Shown here: positions 55,042-63,474 of the stretch, piece after piece | Numbering within the stretch: position 1 is the stretch's first letter | Layout of the letters: every line of letters begins with the position of its first letter | From: CAWACP01 sp963832965 | GTDB lineage: Bacteria > Acidobacteriota > Terriglobia > Bryobacterales > Bryobacteraceae | DNA length: 64,000 nt | Assembly (NCBI GenBank): GCA_963832965.1 | Contig: CAWHVW010000003.1 | Span: 1,488,001 to 1,552,000 of the forward strand | Direction: 5' to 3' | Program-made: the position numbers and the translations under genes | The notes under the pieces: generated by a model | Databases searched by the model: none | Told to the model about the DNA's origin: nothing | What the model saw: the letters and a program-made list of their open reading frames with translations, nothing else

Positions 55042-56592
55042 ATGGCGAACAAGACAAGTCCTTCGAACCTCGGCGAAGTTGTTTCGATACGCGGGGGCGT
55101 CGTAGATGTACGGTTCGATGCCCATTTGCCACCCATCTACTCGCTGTTGCACGCGAGAGACGGGAAGGTGGCCATCGAAGTCTTAGCTCAACTCGACGAC
55201 CACCGCGTGCGTGGAATCGCGCTGACCACTACCGAAGGCCTCGCCCGCGGTAACCCGGTGGAAGATACGGGCGGGCAGTTGAAGGTGCCGGTTGGTAAGG
55301 GAATTCTTTCGCGAATGTTTGACGTTTTCGGCAATGCCATCGATCGCCAGGAGGCACCCATCGACGTCCACTGGCGCACGGTTCATCGACCCCCGCCGCC
55401 ACTAATGCAGCGCTCCACCAAATCCGAGATCTTCGAGACGGGCATCAAGGTCATCGACGTGTTGGTTCCTCTGGAACGGGGCGGCAAAGGGGGCCTGTTC
55501 GGAGGAGCAGGCGTGGGCAAGACGGTATTGCTCACGGAAATGATCCATAACATGATCGCGCACCAGAAGGGCATCAGCCTTTTCTGCGGCATCGGCGAAC
55601 GCTGCCGGGAAGGCGAGGAGCTTTACCGCGACATGAAGGCGGCGGGAGTACTGCCCAATATGGTGATGGTATTTGGGCAGATGAACGAGCCCCCCGGCAG
55701 CCGCCTCCGTGTGGGTCTTACCGCCCTGACTATGGCCGAGTATTTCCGCGACGACGAGCATCGCGACGTGCTGCTGCTGATTGACAATATCTTCCGCTTT
55801 ATCCAGGCCGGCATGGAAGTCTCGGGCTTGATGGGCCAGATGCCGTCGCGTCTTGGTTACCAGCCAACCATGGGCACTGAGCTGTCGGGGTTGGAAGAGC
55901 GCATCGCCAATACGGACTCCGGCGCCATCACCTCCATTCAGGCAGTTTATGTGCCGGCGGACGACATGACCGACCCGGCGGCAGTGCATGTGTTTTCCCA
56001 TCTCTCGACCTCCATCGTGCTCTCGCGCAAGCGCGCGGGCGAAGGACTTTATCCGGCGGTCGATCTGCTGCAATCAAACTCCAAAATGGCTACGCCCGGC
56101 ATCGTCGGCGATCGGCATTATCTGTTGGCGCAGCAAATCAGACAGACGCTGGCGCAGTATGAAAACCTCAAGGACATCATCGCCATGCTCGGCCTGGAGC
56201 AACTGGCGCCGGAAGATCGTAAGGTAGTCAACCGTGCCCGGCGGCTGGAGCGATTCCTCACACAGCCCTTTTTCGCCACCGAGCAATTCAGCGGCATAAA
56301 GGGAAAAACCGTCAGCCTCAAAGACTCGCTTGATGGCTGTGAACGAATCCTGCGCGATGAGTTCAAAGACTACCCGGAAAGCGCCCTCTACATGATCGGG
56401 GCGATTGACGAAGCAAAGGGAAAGGCCGACGCCGGCAAGACCGCGGCGAAAACCGAAAGTGGGTCCAGGCCTGACGCCAATGCCGCCCCGAAGAAGCCCG
56501 CCACGGATTCCAAACCGAAAACCGAAGCATTACCCGAGCCGAAACCGAAACTGGAGGTTGAACATGCCACAGCCGGCGCTCATGAGTCTTAA
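55042..56592 (+). CDS. atpD: N-type ATPase F1 subunit beta
   Basis: 516 residues. Walker A GGAGVGKTVLLTEMIHNM (about 155), IGERCREGEELY, Walker B VLLLIDNIFRFIQAG, DELSEED-like region replaced by LAPEDRKVVNRARR, and the adenine-binding FLTQPFF. The sequence is of the N-ATPase group (first gene of the atpDCQRBEFAG operon). The last ~60 residues are a Lys/Pro/Ala/Glu-rich tail (KPATDSKPKTEALPEPKPK) not found in standard beta subunits. It overlaps atpC by 29 bases. Confidence 0.95.
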   Translation: MANKTSPSNLGEVVSIRGGVVDVRFDAHLPPIYSLLHARDGKVAIEVLAQLDDHRVRGIALTTTEGLARGNPVEDTGGQLKVPVGKGILSRMFDVFGNAIDRQEAPIDVHWRTVHRPPPPLMQRSTKSEIFETGIKVIDVLVPLERGGKGGLFGGAGVGKTVLLTEMIHNMIAHQKGISLFCGIGERCREGEELYRDMKAAGVLPNMVMVFGQMNEPPGSRLRVGLTALTMAEYFRDDEHRDVLLLIDNIFRFIQAGMEVSGLMGQMPSRLGYQPTMGTELSGLEERIANTDSGAITSIQAVYVPADDMTDPAAVHVFSHLSTSIVLSRKRAGEGLYPAVDLLQSNSKMATPGIVGDRHYLLAQQIRQTLAQYENLKDIIAMLGLEQLAPEDRKVVNRARRLERFLTQPFFATEQFSGIKGKTVSLKDSLDGCERILRDEFKDYPESALYMIGAIDEAKGKADAGKTAAKTESGSRPDANAAPKKPATDSKPKTEALPEPKPKLEVEHATAGAHES

Positions 56593-56971
56593 GGTTCTCC
56601 TGCCATTCCAGGTCTTCGCCGACGTATCCGGCGTTTCGCGCATCGTGGCGGAGACCCGTGATGGCTCGTTCGGGCTGCTGCCCCATCGACTGGACTGCGT
56701 TGCGGCGCTCGCTCCCGGAATTCTGATCTACCAGCACGAAGCGGAAGCCGAAGTATATGTGGCCGTCGATGAAGGAGTGCTGGTCAAGACCGGTACCGAC
56801 GTGCTGGTCTCCGTGCGCAACGCAATTGGCGGAACGGATCTTGGCCAACTCCATGAGGCCGTGGCGCGGGAGTTTCTCAAGCGCGATGCCCAGGAGCAGA
56901 ACGTCCGCTCGGTTATGGCGAGGATGGAGAGCGATTTTATCCGCCGTATCGCGGAGTTTCAGCATGAGTGA
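56564..56971 (+). CDS. atpC: N-type ATPase F1 subunit epsilon
   Basis: 135 residues. N-terminal beta-sandwich with SLKVLLPFQVFADVSGVSRI and DGSFGLLPHRLDCVAALAPG, then a short helical part. GGAGG lies 6 bases before the ATG, which is inside the atpD tail. The family position directly after atpD is diagnostic of the N-ATPase operon. Confidence 0.93.
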   Translation: MPQPALMSLKVLLPFQVFADVSGVSRIVAETRDGSFGLLPHRLDCVAALAPGILIYQHEAEAEVYVAVDEGVLVKTGTDVLVSVRNAIGGTDLGQLHEAVAREFLKRDAQEQNVRSVMARMESDFIRRIAEFQHE

Positions 56972-57299
56972 TAACCGCGAAATCCGGGGCGCGGCAGAGC
57001 AGGACCCGTTCAGCCGGGAGATCGGCGTGAAAGTGGCCCGCAAACTTAGGGCACGAAAGTCCCCGCCGGGCGTTTGGTTTGGCCTGGGCATGATGGGGCT
57101 CGTTGGCTGGTCAGTCGTGGTTCCCACGCTGCTCGGTGCGGCGTTGGGTATCTGGCTGGACAATCGCCATACAGGAAGGTATTCCTGGACGCTCACGCTG
57201 TTGGTCATCGGCCTGGTGATCGGCTGTTTGAATGCCTGGCATTGGGTGAGCAAGGAAGACAAGGCAATGCGAGAGGACCAGGAGAATCCTGATGATTGA
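56964..57299 (+). CDS. atpQ: N-type ATPase accessory subunit AtpQ (AtpI-like)
   Basis: 111 residues: soluble basic N-terminus, then two transmembrane helices (GLVGWSVVVPTLLGAALGIW; LTLLVIGLVIGCLNAWHW). This AtpI/AtpZ-like topology and position (after atpC, before atpR) define AtpQ of N-ATPases. It is thought to help assemble the ring. Overlaps both neighbours by 8 bases. Confidence 0.9.
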   Translation: MSDNREIRGAAEQDPFSREIGVKVARKLRARKSPPGVWFGLGMMGLVGWSVVVPTLLGAALGIWLDNRHTGRYSWTLTLLVIGLVIGCLNAWHWVSKEDKAMREDQENPDD

Positions 57300-57612
57300 A
57301 ACTTTGAGTCTGCTGCTGGCTCTGGCGGCCGGCGTCCTGCTCGGTTCAATATTCTTCGGCGGCCTGTGGTGGACCGTTCGCAAGGGCTTTTCGTCCAACC
57401 AACCGGCGCTTTGGTTCTTCGGCAGCCTGTTGCTGCGAACCGTTATTGCCCTTGCCGGACTCTATTTCGTCGCCGACGGCCACTGGGAAAGGCTGCTCGC
57501 GTGCCTCATTGGGTTTGTTCTGGCACGCCTGATCGTCACACGGCTCGTTCGAAGGGCCGCAAAGCCAGGTTACTGGGCAGGGGAGGCCAACCATGCACCT
57601 TACTCCCGATGA
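57292..57612 (+). CDS. atpR: N-type ATPase subunit AtpR
   Basis: 106 residues with three hydrophobic segments (SLLLALAAGVLLGSIFFGG; FFGSLLLRTVIALAGLYFV; RLLACLIGFVLARLIVTRL). AtpR is a small membrane protein found only in N-ATPase operons, between atpQ and atpB as here. The conserved Arg in LLLRTV is present. Overlaps atpQ by 8 and atpB by 20 bases. Confidence 0.9.
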   Translation: MIETLSLLLALAAGVLLGSIFFGGLWWTVRKGFSSNQPALWFFGSLLLRTVIALAGLYFVADGHWERLLACLIGFVLARLIVTRLVRRAAKPGYWAGEANHAPYSR

Positions 57613-58294
57613 GACGATCTTCTGGCAATACGGCCTCTTCAAGTTGAACGCCACGATAGTTTTTACGTGGTCACTGATGCTCGTCCTGGCTGGCGGCTCC
57701 AAACTCATCACGCGCCAACTGTCCACCGGTCTGGAACGCTCTCGCTGGCAGAACCTTTTGGAGATCGTCGTTACCGGCATGGAAGAACAATTGGAAGAAG
57801 TTGGCTTGAGCGAGCCGCAGAAATATATCGGCTTTCTGGGCACGCTCTTCCTGTTTGTCGCCACAGCCAGCCTCTGCACCGTCATACCCGGCTATCAACC
57901 ACCGACAGCATCGCTCTCCACCACAGCGGCACTCGCACTGTGCGTGTTTGTGGCGGTTCCGTTCTTCGGCATCGAGGAACAAGGCGTGCTCAGTTACCTC
58001 AAGTCTTACGCAAAGCCAACGGTAATCATGCTGCCGTTCAATATCATCAGTGAGCTTTCGCGCACTCTGGCCCTGGCCATCCGCTTGTTCGGCAATATGA
58101 TGAGCGGGGCGATGATTGTCGGCATCCTGCTCACGATTACACCCTTCATTTTCCCTATCTTTATGACGGCGCTCGGCCTGCTTACCGGCATGGTACAGGC
58201 CTACATCTTCAGCATCCTGGCAACCGTTTACATCGCGGCCGCCACGCGGGTCCGCAGGCCCAAACCGGAACCCGCGCAAACCAGGGCAGCATAA
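57593..58294 (+). CDS. atpB: N-type ATPase Fo subunit a
   Basis: 233 residues, about five membrane segments. The essential arginine of the proton/sodium half-channel is in LALAIRLFGNMMSG. N-terminus MHLTPDETIFWQYGLFKLNA and PFFGIEEQGVLSYLKSYAKP match the N-ATPase a subunit. Ends 24 bases before atpE. Confidence 0.95.
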   Translation: MHLTPDETIFWQYGLFKLNATIVFTWSLMLVLAGGSKLITRQLSTGLERSRWQNLLEIVVTGMEEQLEEVGLSEPQKYIGFLGTLFLFVATASLCTVIPGYQPPTASLSTTAALALCVFVAVPFFGIEEQGVLSYLKSYAKPTVIMLPFNIISELSRTLALAIRLFGNMMSGAMIVGILLTITPFIFPIFMTALGLLTGMVQAYIFSILATVYIAAATRVRRPKPEPAQTRAA

Positions 58295-58318
58295 ACTACT
58301 ACAACAAAAGGAGATATT

Positions 58319-58600
58319 GTGGATAATCCGACCATTATCGCGGTGGCATCCATTGTCATCGCCGGCATTACCACGGGCTTCGGCACCATGGGGCCTGCGC
58401 TGGCGGAAGGGAGGGCGGTGGCGACCGCACTAAGCTCGCTAGCCCAGCAGCCCGATGCCTCCGCTACAATCACCCGGACTTTGTTCGTAGGCCTGGCAAT
58501 GATCGAGTCCACGGCTATCTATTGCTTCGTGGTCTCGATGATTCTCATCTTTGCCAACCCGTTCTGGAGCCACGTCATCGCTCAAGCCCCAGGAAAGTGA
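58319..58600 (+). CDS. atpE: N-type ATPase Fo subunit c
   Basis: 93 residues, GTG start after AAGGAGATATT. Two-helix hairpin; helix 1 has GPALAEG with Glu30, helix 2 has AMIESTAIY with the ion-carrying Glu63 and the Ser64, Thr65 and Tyr68 positions that bind Na+ in sodium ATPases. The extra Glu30 replaces the Gln usual in Na+ c subunits and is typical of N-ATPases, so coupling could be to H+ or Na+. Confidence 0.93.
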   Translation: MDNPTIIAVASIVIAGITTGFGTMGPALAEGRAVATALSSLAQQPDASATITRTLFVGLAMIESTAIYCFVVSMILIFANPFWSHVIAQAPGK

Positions 58601-58604
58601 GCTT

Positions 58605-59426
58605 ATGTTAGCCGATTGGTTCACCATCGTCGCGCAGGCGCTAAACTTTCTCATCCTGGTCTGGTTAATGAAGCGCTACCTCTATAAGCCTATTCTCCAC
58701 GCCATCGATGAACGGGAGAAGCGGGTCGCCGCAGAACTCGCGGACGCCGGCAAGAAGAAGGTCGAAGCACAAAAAGAGCACGACGAGTTCCAACGCAAGA
58801 ACGCGGAGTTCGACGAGCAGCGTGCCGCGCTCCTGACGAAAGCCACAACCGAGGCGCAGGCCGAACGGCAGAGGCTTCTCGACGAGGCGCGAAAGGTCGC
58901 CGATACTTTGAGCACAAAGCGGCAGGAAGCATTGAAGAGCCAGGAACAGGAGTTACACCAGGCGATCAGCCGGCGCACACAACAGGAAGTATTTGCCATC
59001 ACTCGAAAAGCGCTCGCCGATCTCGCGACAACGAGCCTGGAGGAACGTATTGGCGAGGTGTTCACTCGTCGCCTGCGCGAGATGGACATCAATGCGAAGG
59101 ACCGCCTTGGCGAGGCCCTTAAGACGGCCACGGGCCCGGCGGTGGTGCGCAGCACGTTTGACCTGCCTGTGGAGCAACGCGCAGCCATACAGAATGCGCT
59201 CAACGAGACCTTTTCGTCTGAAATCCGCGTCCGGTTTGAGACCGCGCCAGACCTGATCGGCGGTATTGAACTCACAGCAAACGGGCAAAAGGTGGCCTGG
59301 AGCATCGCGGATTATCTGGCGTCGCTGCAAGAAGGCGTCGACGCACTGTTGACCGGGAAGGACAAGGCCGAAACAAGGGCCGCGCCTGTACCGGAAGAAG
59401 CGAAGCCAGGAACAAAGGGCCAATGA
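58605..59426 (+). CDS. atpF: N-type ATPase Fo subunit b with delta-like C-terminus
   Basis: 273 residues: N-terminal membrane helix (FTIVAQALNFLILVWLM), a long coiled coil (KRVAAELADAGKKKVEAQKE onward), and a C-terminal domain with SSEIRVRFETAPDLIGGIEL typical of subunit delta. The operon has no separate delta gene, so the two are probably combined. Overlaps atpA by 4 bases (ATGA). Confidence 0.94.
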   Translation: MLADWFTIVAQALNFLILVWLMKRYLYKPILHAIDEREKRVAAELADAGKKKVEAQKEHDEFQRKNAEFDEQRAALLTKATTEAQAERQRLLDEARKVADTLSTKRQEALKSQEQELHQAISRRTQQEVFAITRKALADLATTSLEERIGEVFTRRLREMDINAKDRLGEALKTATGPAVVRSTFDLPVEQRAAIQNALNETFSSEIRVRFETAPDLIGGIELTANGQKVAWSIADYLASLQEGVDALLTGKDKAETRAAPVPEEAKPGTKGQ

Positions 59427-60978
59427 ATACGGAACCCAGGAGCCTCCAAAGCGATTTTGACACGGCGCTTGCTGGAATCAGCCAGGTGCGGGAGGCCTTC
59501 ACGCCGAAACTGACGCCACGAGAGGTGGGAACTATCGTCAGTGTCGCCACCGGAATCGCCAAGGTGTCCGGTTTGCCCGGCGTGGGCTTCGACGAAGTGG
59601 TGACATTTCCGGGCGATGTGCTGGGCATTGCGTTTAACGTGGATGCAGACGAGATTGGAGTCGTTCTGCTGGGCGAGTACTCCCATCTTCATGCCGGAGA
59701 TGAGGTCCGGCGCACCGGACGGGTCATGGATGTGGCCGTGGGCGACGGTTTGCTGGGGCGCGTCATCGACCCGCTCGGCCGTCCCCTCGATGGCAAGGGG
59801 CCCGTGGCCTCCAGTAAGCGCCTGCCCGTCGAACGCCCCGCCCCGCCCATCATGGACCGCGCGGCCGTCAGCGTGCCGCTCCAGACTGGCCTCACAGTTA
59901 TTGATGCGCTCATTCCCGTTGGGCGCGGCCAGCGCGAATTGATTGTCGGCGATCGCCAGACGGGCAAAAGCGCCATTGCAATGGACACCATCCTCAACCA
60001 GCGCGACCAGGACGTGTTGTGTGTCTATTGCGCCATCGGACAGCGCTCCTCCGCCGTCGCGAAGGCCGTGGCCAACCTGCGCGAAAAGGGCGCGATGGAT
60101 TACACCGTCCTCGTCGTCAGCCGAGGGCGACGCTCCGCCGGGTCTTGCTTACATCGCTCCTTACGCCGCCACCAGCATCGCGGAGTTTTTCATGGAAGCG
60201 GGCCGGAATGTGCTGATCGTTTATGACGACCTCACCAATCACGCCCGCTCCTACCGCGAACTTTCTCTCCTGCTGCGCCGCCCGCCGGGACGGGAAGCGT
60301 ATCCCGGCGACATCTTCTATATCCATTCGCGCCTGCTCGAACGCTCCACGCACTTGCGCAAGGAACTCGGCGGCGGCTCCCTCACCGCACTGCCCATCAT
60401 CGAAACCGAGGCACAGGACATTTCCGCCTATATCCCGACGAACTTGATTTCGATCACGGATGGGCAGATCTACCTTTCGCCGACGCTGTTCGAATTGGGC
60501 GTGTTGCCAGCGGTGGATGTGGGAAAGTCCGTTTCGCGCGTTGGCGGCGCAGCGCAACACGCGGCCTACCGCGCGGTGGCCGGCGATCTCAAACTCGCCT
60601 ATGCGCAGTTTGAGGAACTCGAAACGTTTTCCCGCTTCGGTGCCCGTCTGGATGAAGACACACGCAAGGTCATCGACCACGGACGGCGAATTCGCGCCTG
60701 CCTGAAGCAACCGGAATTCTCACCGGTTTCCGTGCCCGCGCAGATCGCCGTGCTGCTGGCGTTGACGGCAAAACTCTTCGACGCCGTGCCGCTGGACCAG
60801 ATGAAGGATGCCGAGCACGCCGTCTGCGAGGCGGCGGCGGATATTCCCGCGGACGTGCGCGACCGATTGGAAACTGCCGACAAACTGAGCCCTGAGGATC
60901 AGGGAAACGATTGTCAGAATTGCCACGAAAGCGCTGGCCCGCTTTCAGCCCAAGCCGGAACCAGAGCACAAGCCATGA
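59423..60978 (+). CDS. atpA: N-type ATPase F1 subunit alpha, two frameshifts
   Basis: About 517 residues after correction. P-loop GDRQTGKSAIAMDT, LTVIDALIPVGRGQRELIVG, then YIAPYAATSIAEFFMEAG and GRRIRACLKQPEFSPV in the next frame, and the C-terminus TIVRIATKALARFQPK in a third. Frames change near 60121 (extra C before EGDAPPGLAY) and at 60901-60904 (removing one base gives EDRETIVRI). All catalytic motifs are conserved. Overlaps atpF and atpG by 4 bases each. Confidence 0.9.
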
Positions 60979-61870
60979 GTGACACCACGGCGGATCTGCG
61001 CCGCAAGATTGCCGGAGCCGGGGATCTTCAATCCGTCGTGCGCACCATGAAAGCCGTGGCCGCGTCAAGCATCGGACAGTATGAGACAATCGGTGAGCGC
61101 GCTGGGCGATTACTATCACGCCGTCGAACTGGGGTTGGGCGCGTGCTTTCGGGAAAGCGGGCCAGGCGCCTTGATTGCAGAACCGAAGGGAAAGGTGGCA
61201 GCCGGTGCGATTGGCGCGGTCGTGTTCGGCTCAGACCAGGGACTGGTGGGCCAGTTTAACGACGTGGTGGCCGATTATGCGGCCACCACTCTGGCGGCTC
61301 TGCACGGCCAAACCCGAAGTCTGGGCCGTCGGTGAGCGCGTTCATGAGGCGCCTCGCGGACGCGGGTCTGCCGCCAGTGGGACTGTTTGGAGTGCCGAAC
61401 TCGGTCAAGGCCATCACTCCGCTCGTCGGGCAGATTCTCGTGGAGACCGAAGCGCGCCAGCAGCATGGTGAAGTTACCGAACTCCACCTCTTCTATAACC
61501 GCCCACAGTCAGGCGCCGGTCTATGCGCCCGTCGAGCCAGCGGTTGCTGCCGCTGGACGAAACCTGGCGGAGCAGGCTGGCCAAAATTCCCTGGCCGGCG
61601 CGCAACCTGCCCGAAGTCCTGGGCGACGGCACCGCGACCTTGCGGGCGCTCATCCGCGGATACCTTTTCGTCTCGCTCTTCCGCGCGTGCGCCGAATCCC
61701 TCGCGAGCGAAAACGCGAGCCGCCTGGCGGCGATGCAGCGCGCCGACAAGAACATCGACGAACTGCTGGAGAATCTGAACGCGAAATTCCATCGTTTGCG
61801 CCAGGGTAGCATCGACGAGGAATTGTTCGACGTCGTCTCCGGCTTTGAGGCGCTGACATCGAAGGAATGA
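60975..61870 (+). pseudogene. atpG: N-type ATPase F1 subunit gamma, five frameshifts
   Basis: About 297 residues after correction. Ordered pieces in successive frames match subunit gamma: VVRTMKAVAASSIGQYE, DYYHAVELGLGACFRESG, GAVVFGSDQGLVGQFND, AKPEVWAVGERVH, RRLADAGLPPVGLF, VTELHLFYNRP, SSQRLLPLDETW and SLASENASRLAAMQRADKNI. Breaks are near 61086-61088, 61308, 61346-61349, 61516 and 61534, each fixed by removing one base. As written it is inactive; the clustering may be sequencing error. Confidence 0.88.
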
Positions 61871-61872
61871 AG

Positions 61873-62668
61873 ATGAAAATCAATTCAAAAGATTTCCGCG
61901 TGCACCGGAAAAAACGTCAAACTCAACGAGTGGCCAACGATTGTAAAGCCCTTTTGCAAGTCGAAGAAGGAGTATCACAAACTCCTGGCAGAACACGTTG
62001 AGGAGTTGAGCTCGCTGCAACATCTTCACTACGCGTCCAACCGCTATGCATTGCTGCTGATTTTTCAGGGGATGGACGCTGGTGGCAAGGACGGCGCTAT
62101 TCGGCACGTCATGTCCGGGGTTAATCCGCAAGGCTGCCAGGTGTTCAGTTTCAAACAGCCGAGCGCCGAAGAGCTGGAACATGATTTCCTCTGGCGCACG
62201 ACGTGCAGGCTTCCCGAACGCGGGCGCATCGGCATATTCAACCGCTCCTATTACGAGGAAGTGCTGGTCGTTCGGGTGCATCCGGAGATTCTCCGCGCCC
62301 AGGGGCTTTCCGAAGAGTTGCGCGACGAGAAGACCATCTGGGAAGAGCGGTATCGCTCGATCGTGGATCTTGAGGAACATCTCCACCGCAACGGCACCCG
62401 GATCGTTAAGTTCTTTCTCCATCTGTCGAAGGAAGAACAACGAAAGCGATTCCTCGAGCGCATTGATGAGCCGGACAAGAACTGGAAATTCAGTCTCGCG
62501 GATATTCACGAAAGGAAATACTGGAAGCATTACATGAAGGCTTATGAGGCGTGCCTGAACGCGACCAGCACCCATCACGCGCCCTGGTACGTCGTTCCCG
62601 CCGATGATAAGGAGAATGCCCGGTTGATCGTTTCTCAAATTGTCCTTGATGCGCTCAATGGACCTTAA
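61873..62668 (+). CDS. ppk2: Polyphosphate kinase 2 family protein, frameshifted near N-terminus
   Basis: About 264 residues. Walker A IFQGMDAGGKDGAIRHVMSG, then GIFNRSYYEEVLVVRVHP and RIVKFFLHLSKEEQRKRF, YVVPADDKENARLIVSQI. It uses polyphosphate to phosphorylate nucleotides (commonly ADP to ATP or GDP to GTP). The start MKINSKDFRVH and the rest (NVKLNEWPTIVKPFCKSKKE) are in different frames; the break is at about 61905-61908. An ATG at 61867 overlapping the atpG stop is an alternative start. Last gene of the cargo. Confidence 0.92.
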
Positions 62669-63034
62669 GATGGCATATCCCAGGACCACCGCGAAACGCC
62701 ATGCGGGAATTGAAATCCATCCGCAAGCTGCTGACGAATTAGCGTTTGAACTATGGGTTCCTGGTCGACGAGGGCTGCAGGGGCGGACTCCAAACGCCCG
62801 TGCCATATGGAGTGTTTCAAGCGGAAGAGAGCCACCTGTTGCGGGCTGCTGGTCGTCCTGTCACCGGCTTGATGACGTCACGCTCGGTTTTCACTGCGCC
62901 AGTCTCGCCATAACCAGTGCCAGAGGACTGTCCGGAGCTGGTGGCGGCTGGCACTCTCTGAATCGCAATCGAACGCGGCAATCGCGACTCAGTCGATATG
63001 TTTCTGGCACGTCTGGAGCGGAAGGAGACTCACA

Positions 63035-63175
63035 TTGAGGCGCGGCTGCTTCGCGGACTACGACAACGACGGCAAAGTGGACGCCTTCCAAGTGAACCTG
63101 GGCGCGCCGGCCGTCTTGCTTCACAACATCACAGCGAATACAAACCACTGGCTGATGGTGAAGCAAAGCCATATC
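63035..63175 (+). pseudogene. Remnant of a CRTAC1/FG-GAP-ASPIC protein
   Basis: About 47 residues, beginning MRRGCFADYDNDGKVDAFQV and continuing with GAPAVLLHNITANTNHWLM, the FG-GAP repeat and start of the ASPIC/UnbV domain of CRTAC1-like exported proteins. The rest is missing on both sides. The stretch from 62669 to 63034 has no gene I can support. Probably backbone or cargo debris at the right end of the island. Confidence 0.6.
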
Positions 63176-63183
63176 CCGACAGT

Positions 63184-63211
63184 ACTATTGACCGACCGGT
63201 TGGTCAATAGT
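63184..63211. repeat. Perfect 10-base inverted repeat
   Basis: ACTATTGACC at 63184-63193 and GGTCAATAGT at 63202-63211, separated by 8 bases (GACCGGTT). The dyad is strong enough for a hairpin or an operator; with no gene beside it its role is unclear. It follows the CRTAC1 remnant directly. Confidence 0.6.
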
Positions 63212-63337
63212 GTGACTGGTCATCGCCGACTGCCAGTCTTCCGATGCAGAATGGAAATGGACAAGCGTTGCGCCGATAGATAACGGAGCGAACGCCCGAT
63301 CTCCGGGAAGCCCGAGCACCACTCCGCTGCTTCTTCG

Positions 63338-63359
63338 CTGTGTCAGAACTGTGTCAGAA
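63338..63359. repeat. Likely integrase arm-type sites, right end
   Basis: Two tandem copies of CTGTGTCAGAA (63338-63348 and 63349-63359), with a partial copy after them. They differ by one or two bases from the left-end CTGTGYCAAAA repeats and share their 11-base period and orientation. Located about 115 bases inside attR. Confidence 0.58.
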
Positions 63360-63474
63360 CTGTATCTGTTGGAGCCTCCCGAGGTTGCCTTTTGAGCGAA
63401 AGCAGATTCCCCAGATTGTTGTAATTGTTAGGAATAGCCGAAAACAGATGGAGCCTTTGGAGCCGATCTTGCTC

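Noticed and set aside
49995..61909. Programmed +1 frameshifting as an explanation of the breaks
   Set aside because: The sites share no slippery sequence, stop or structure, and five occur in one gene; read insertion error or mutation fits better.
62640..63038. 132-codon plus-strand frame after ppk2
   Set aside because: Composition is arbitrary, with no recognisable features; it overlaps the end of ppk2.
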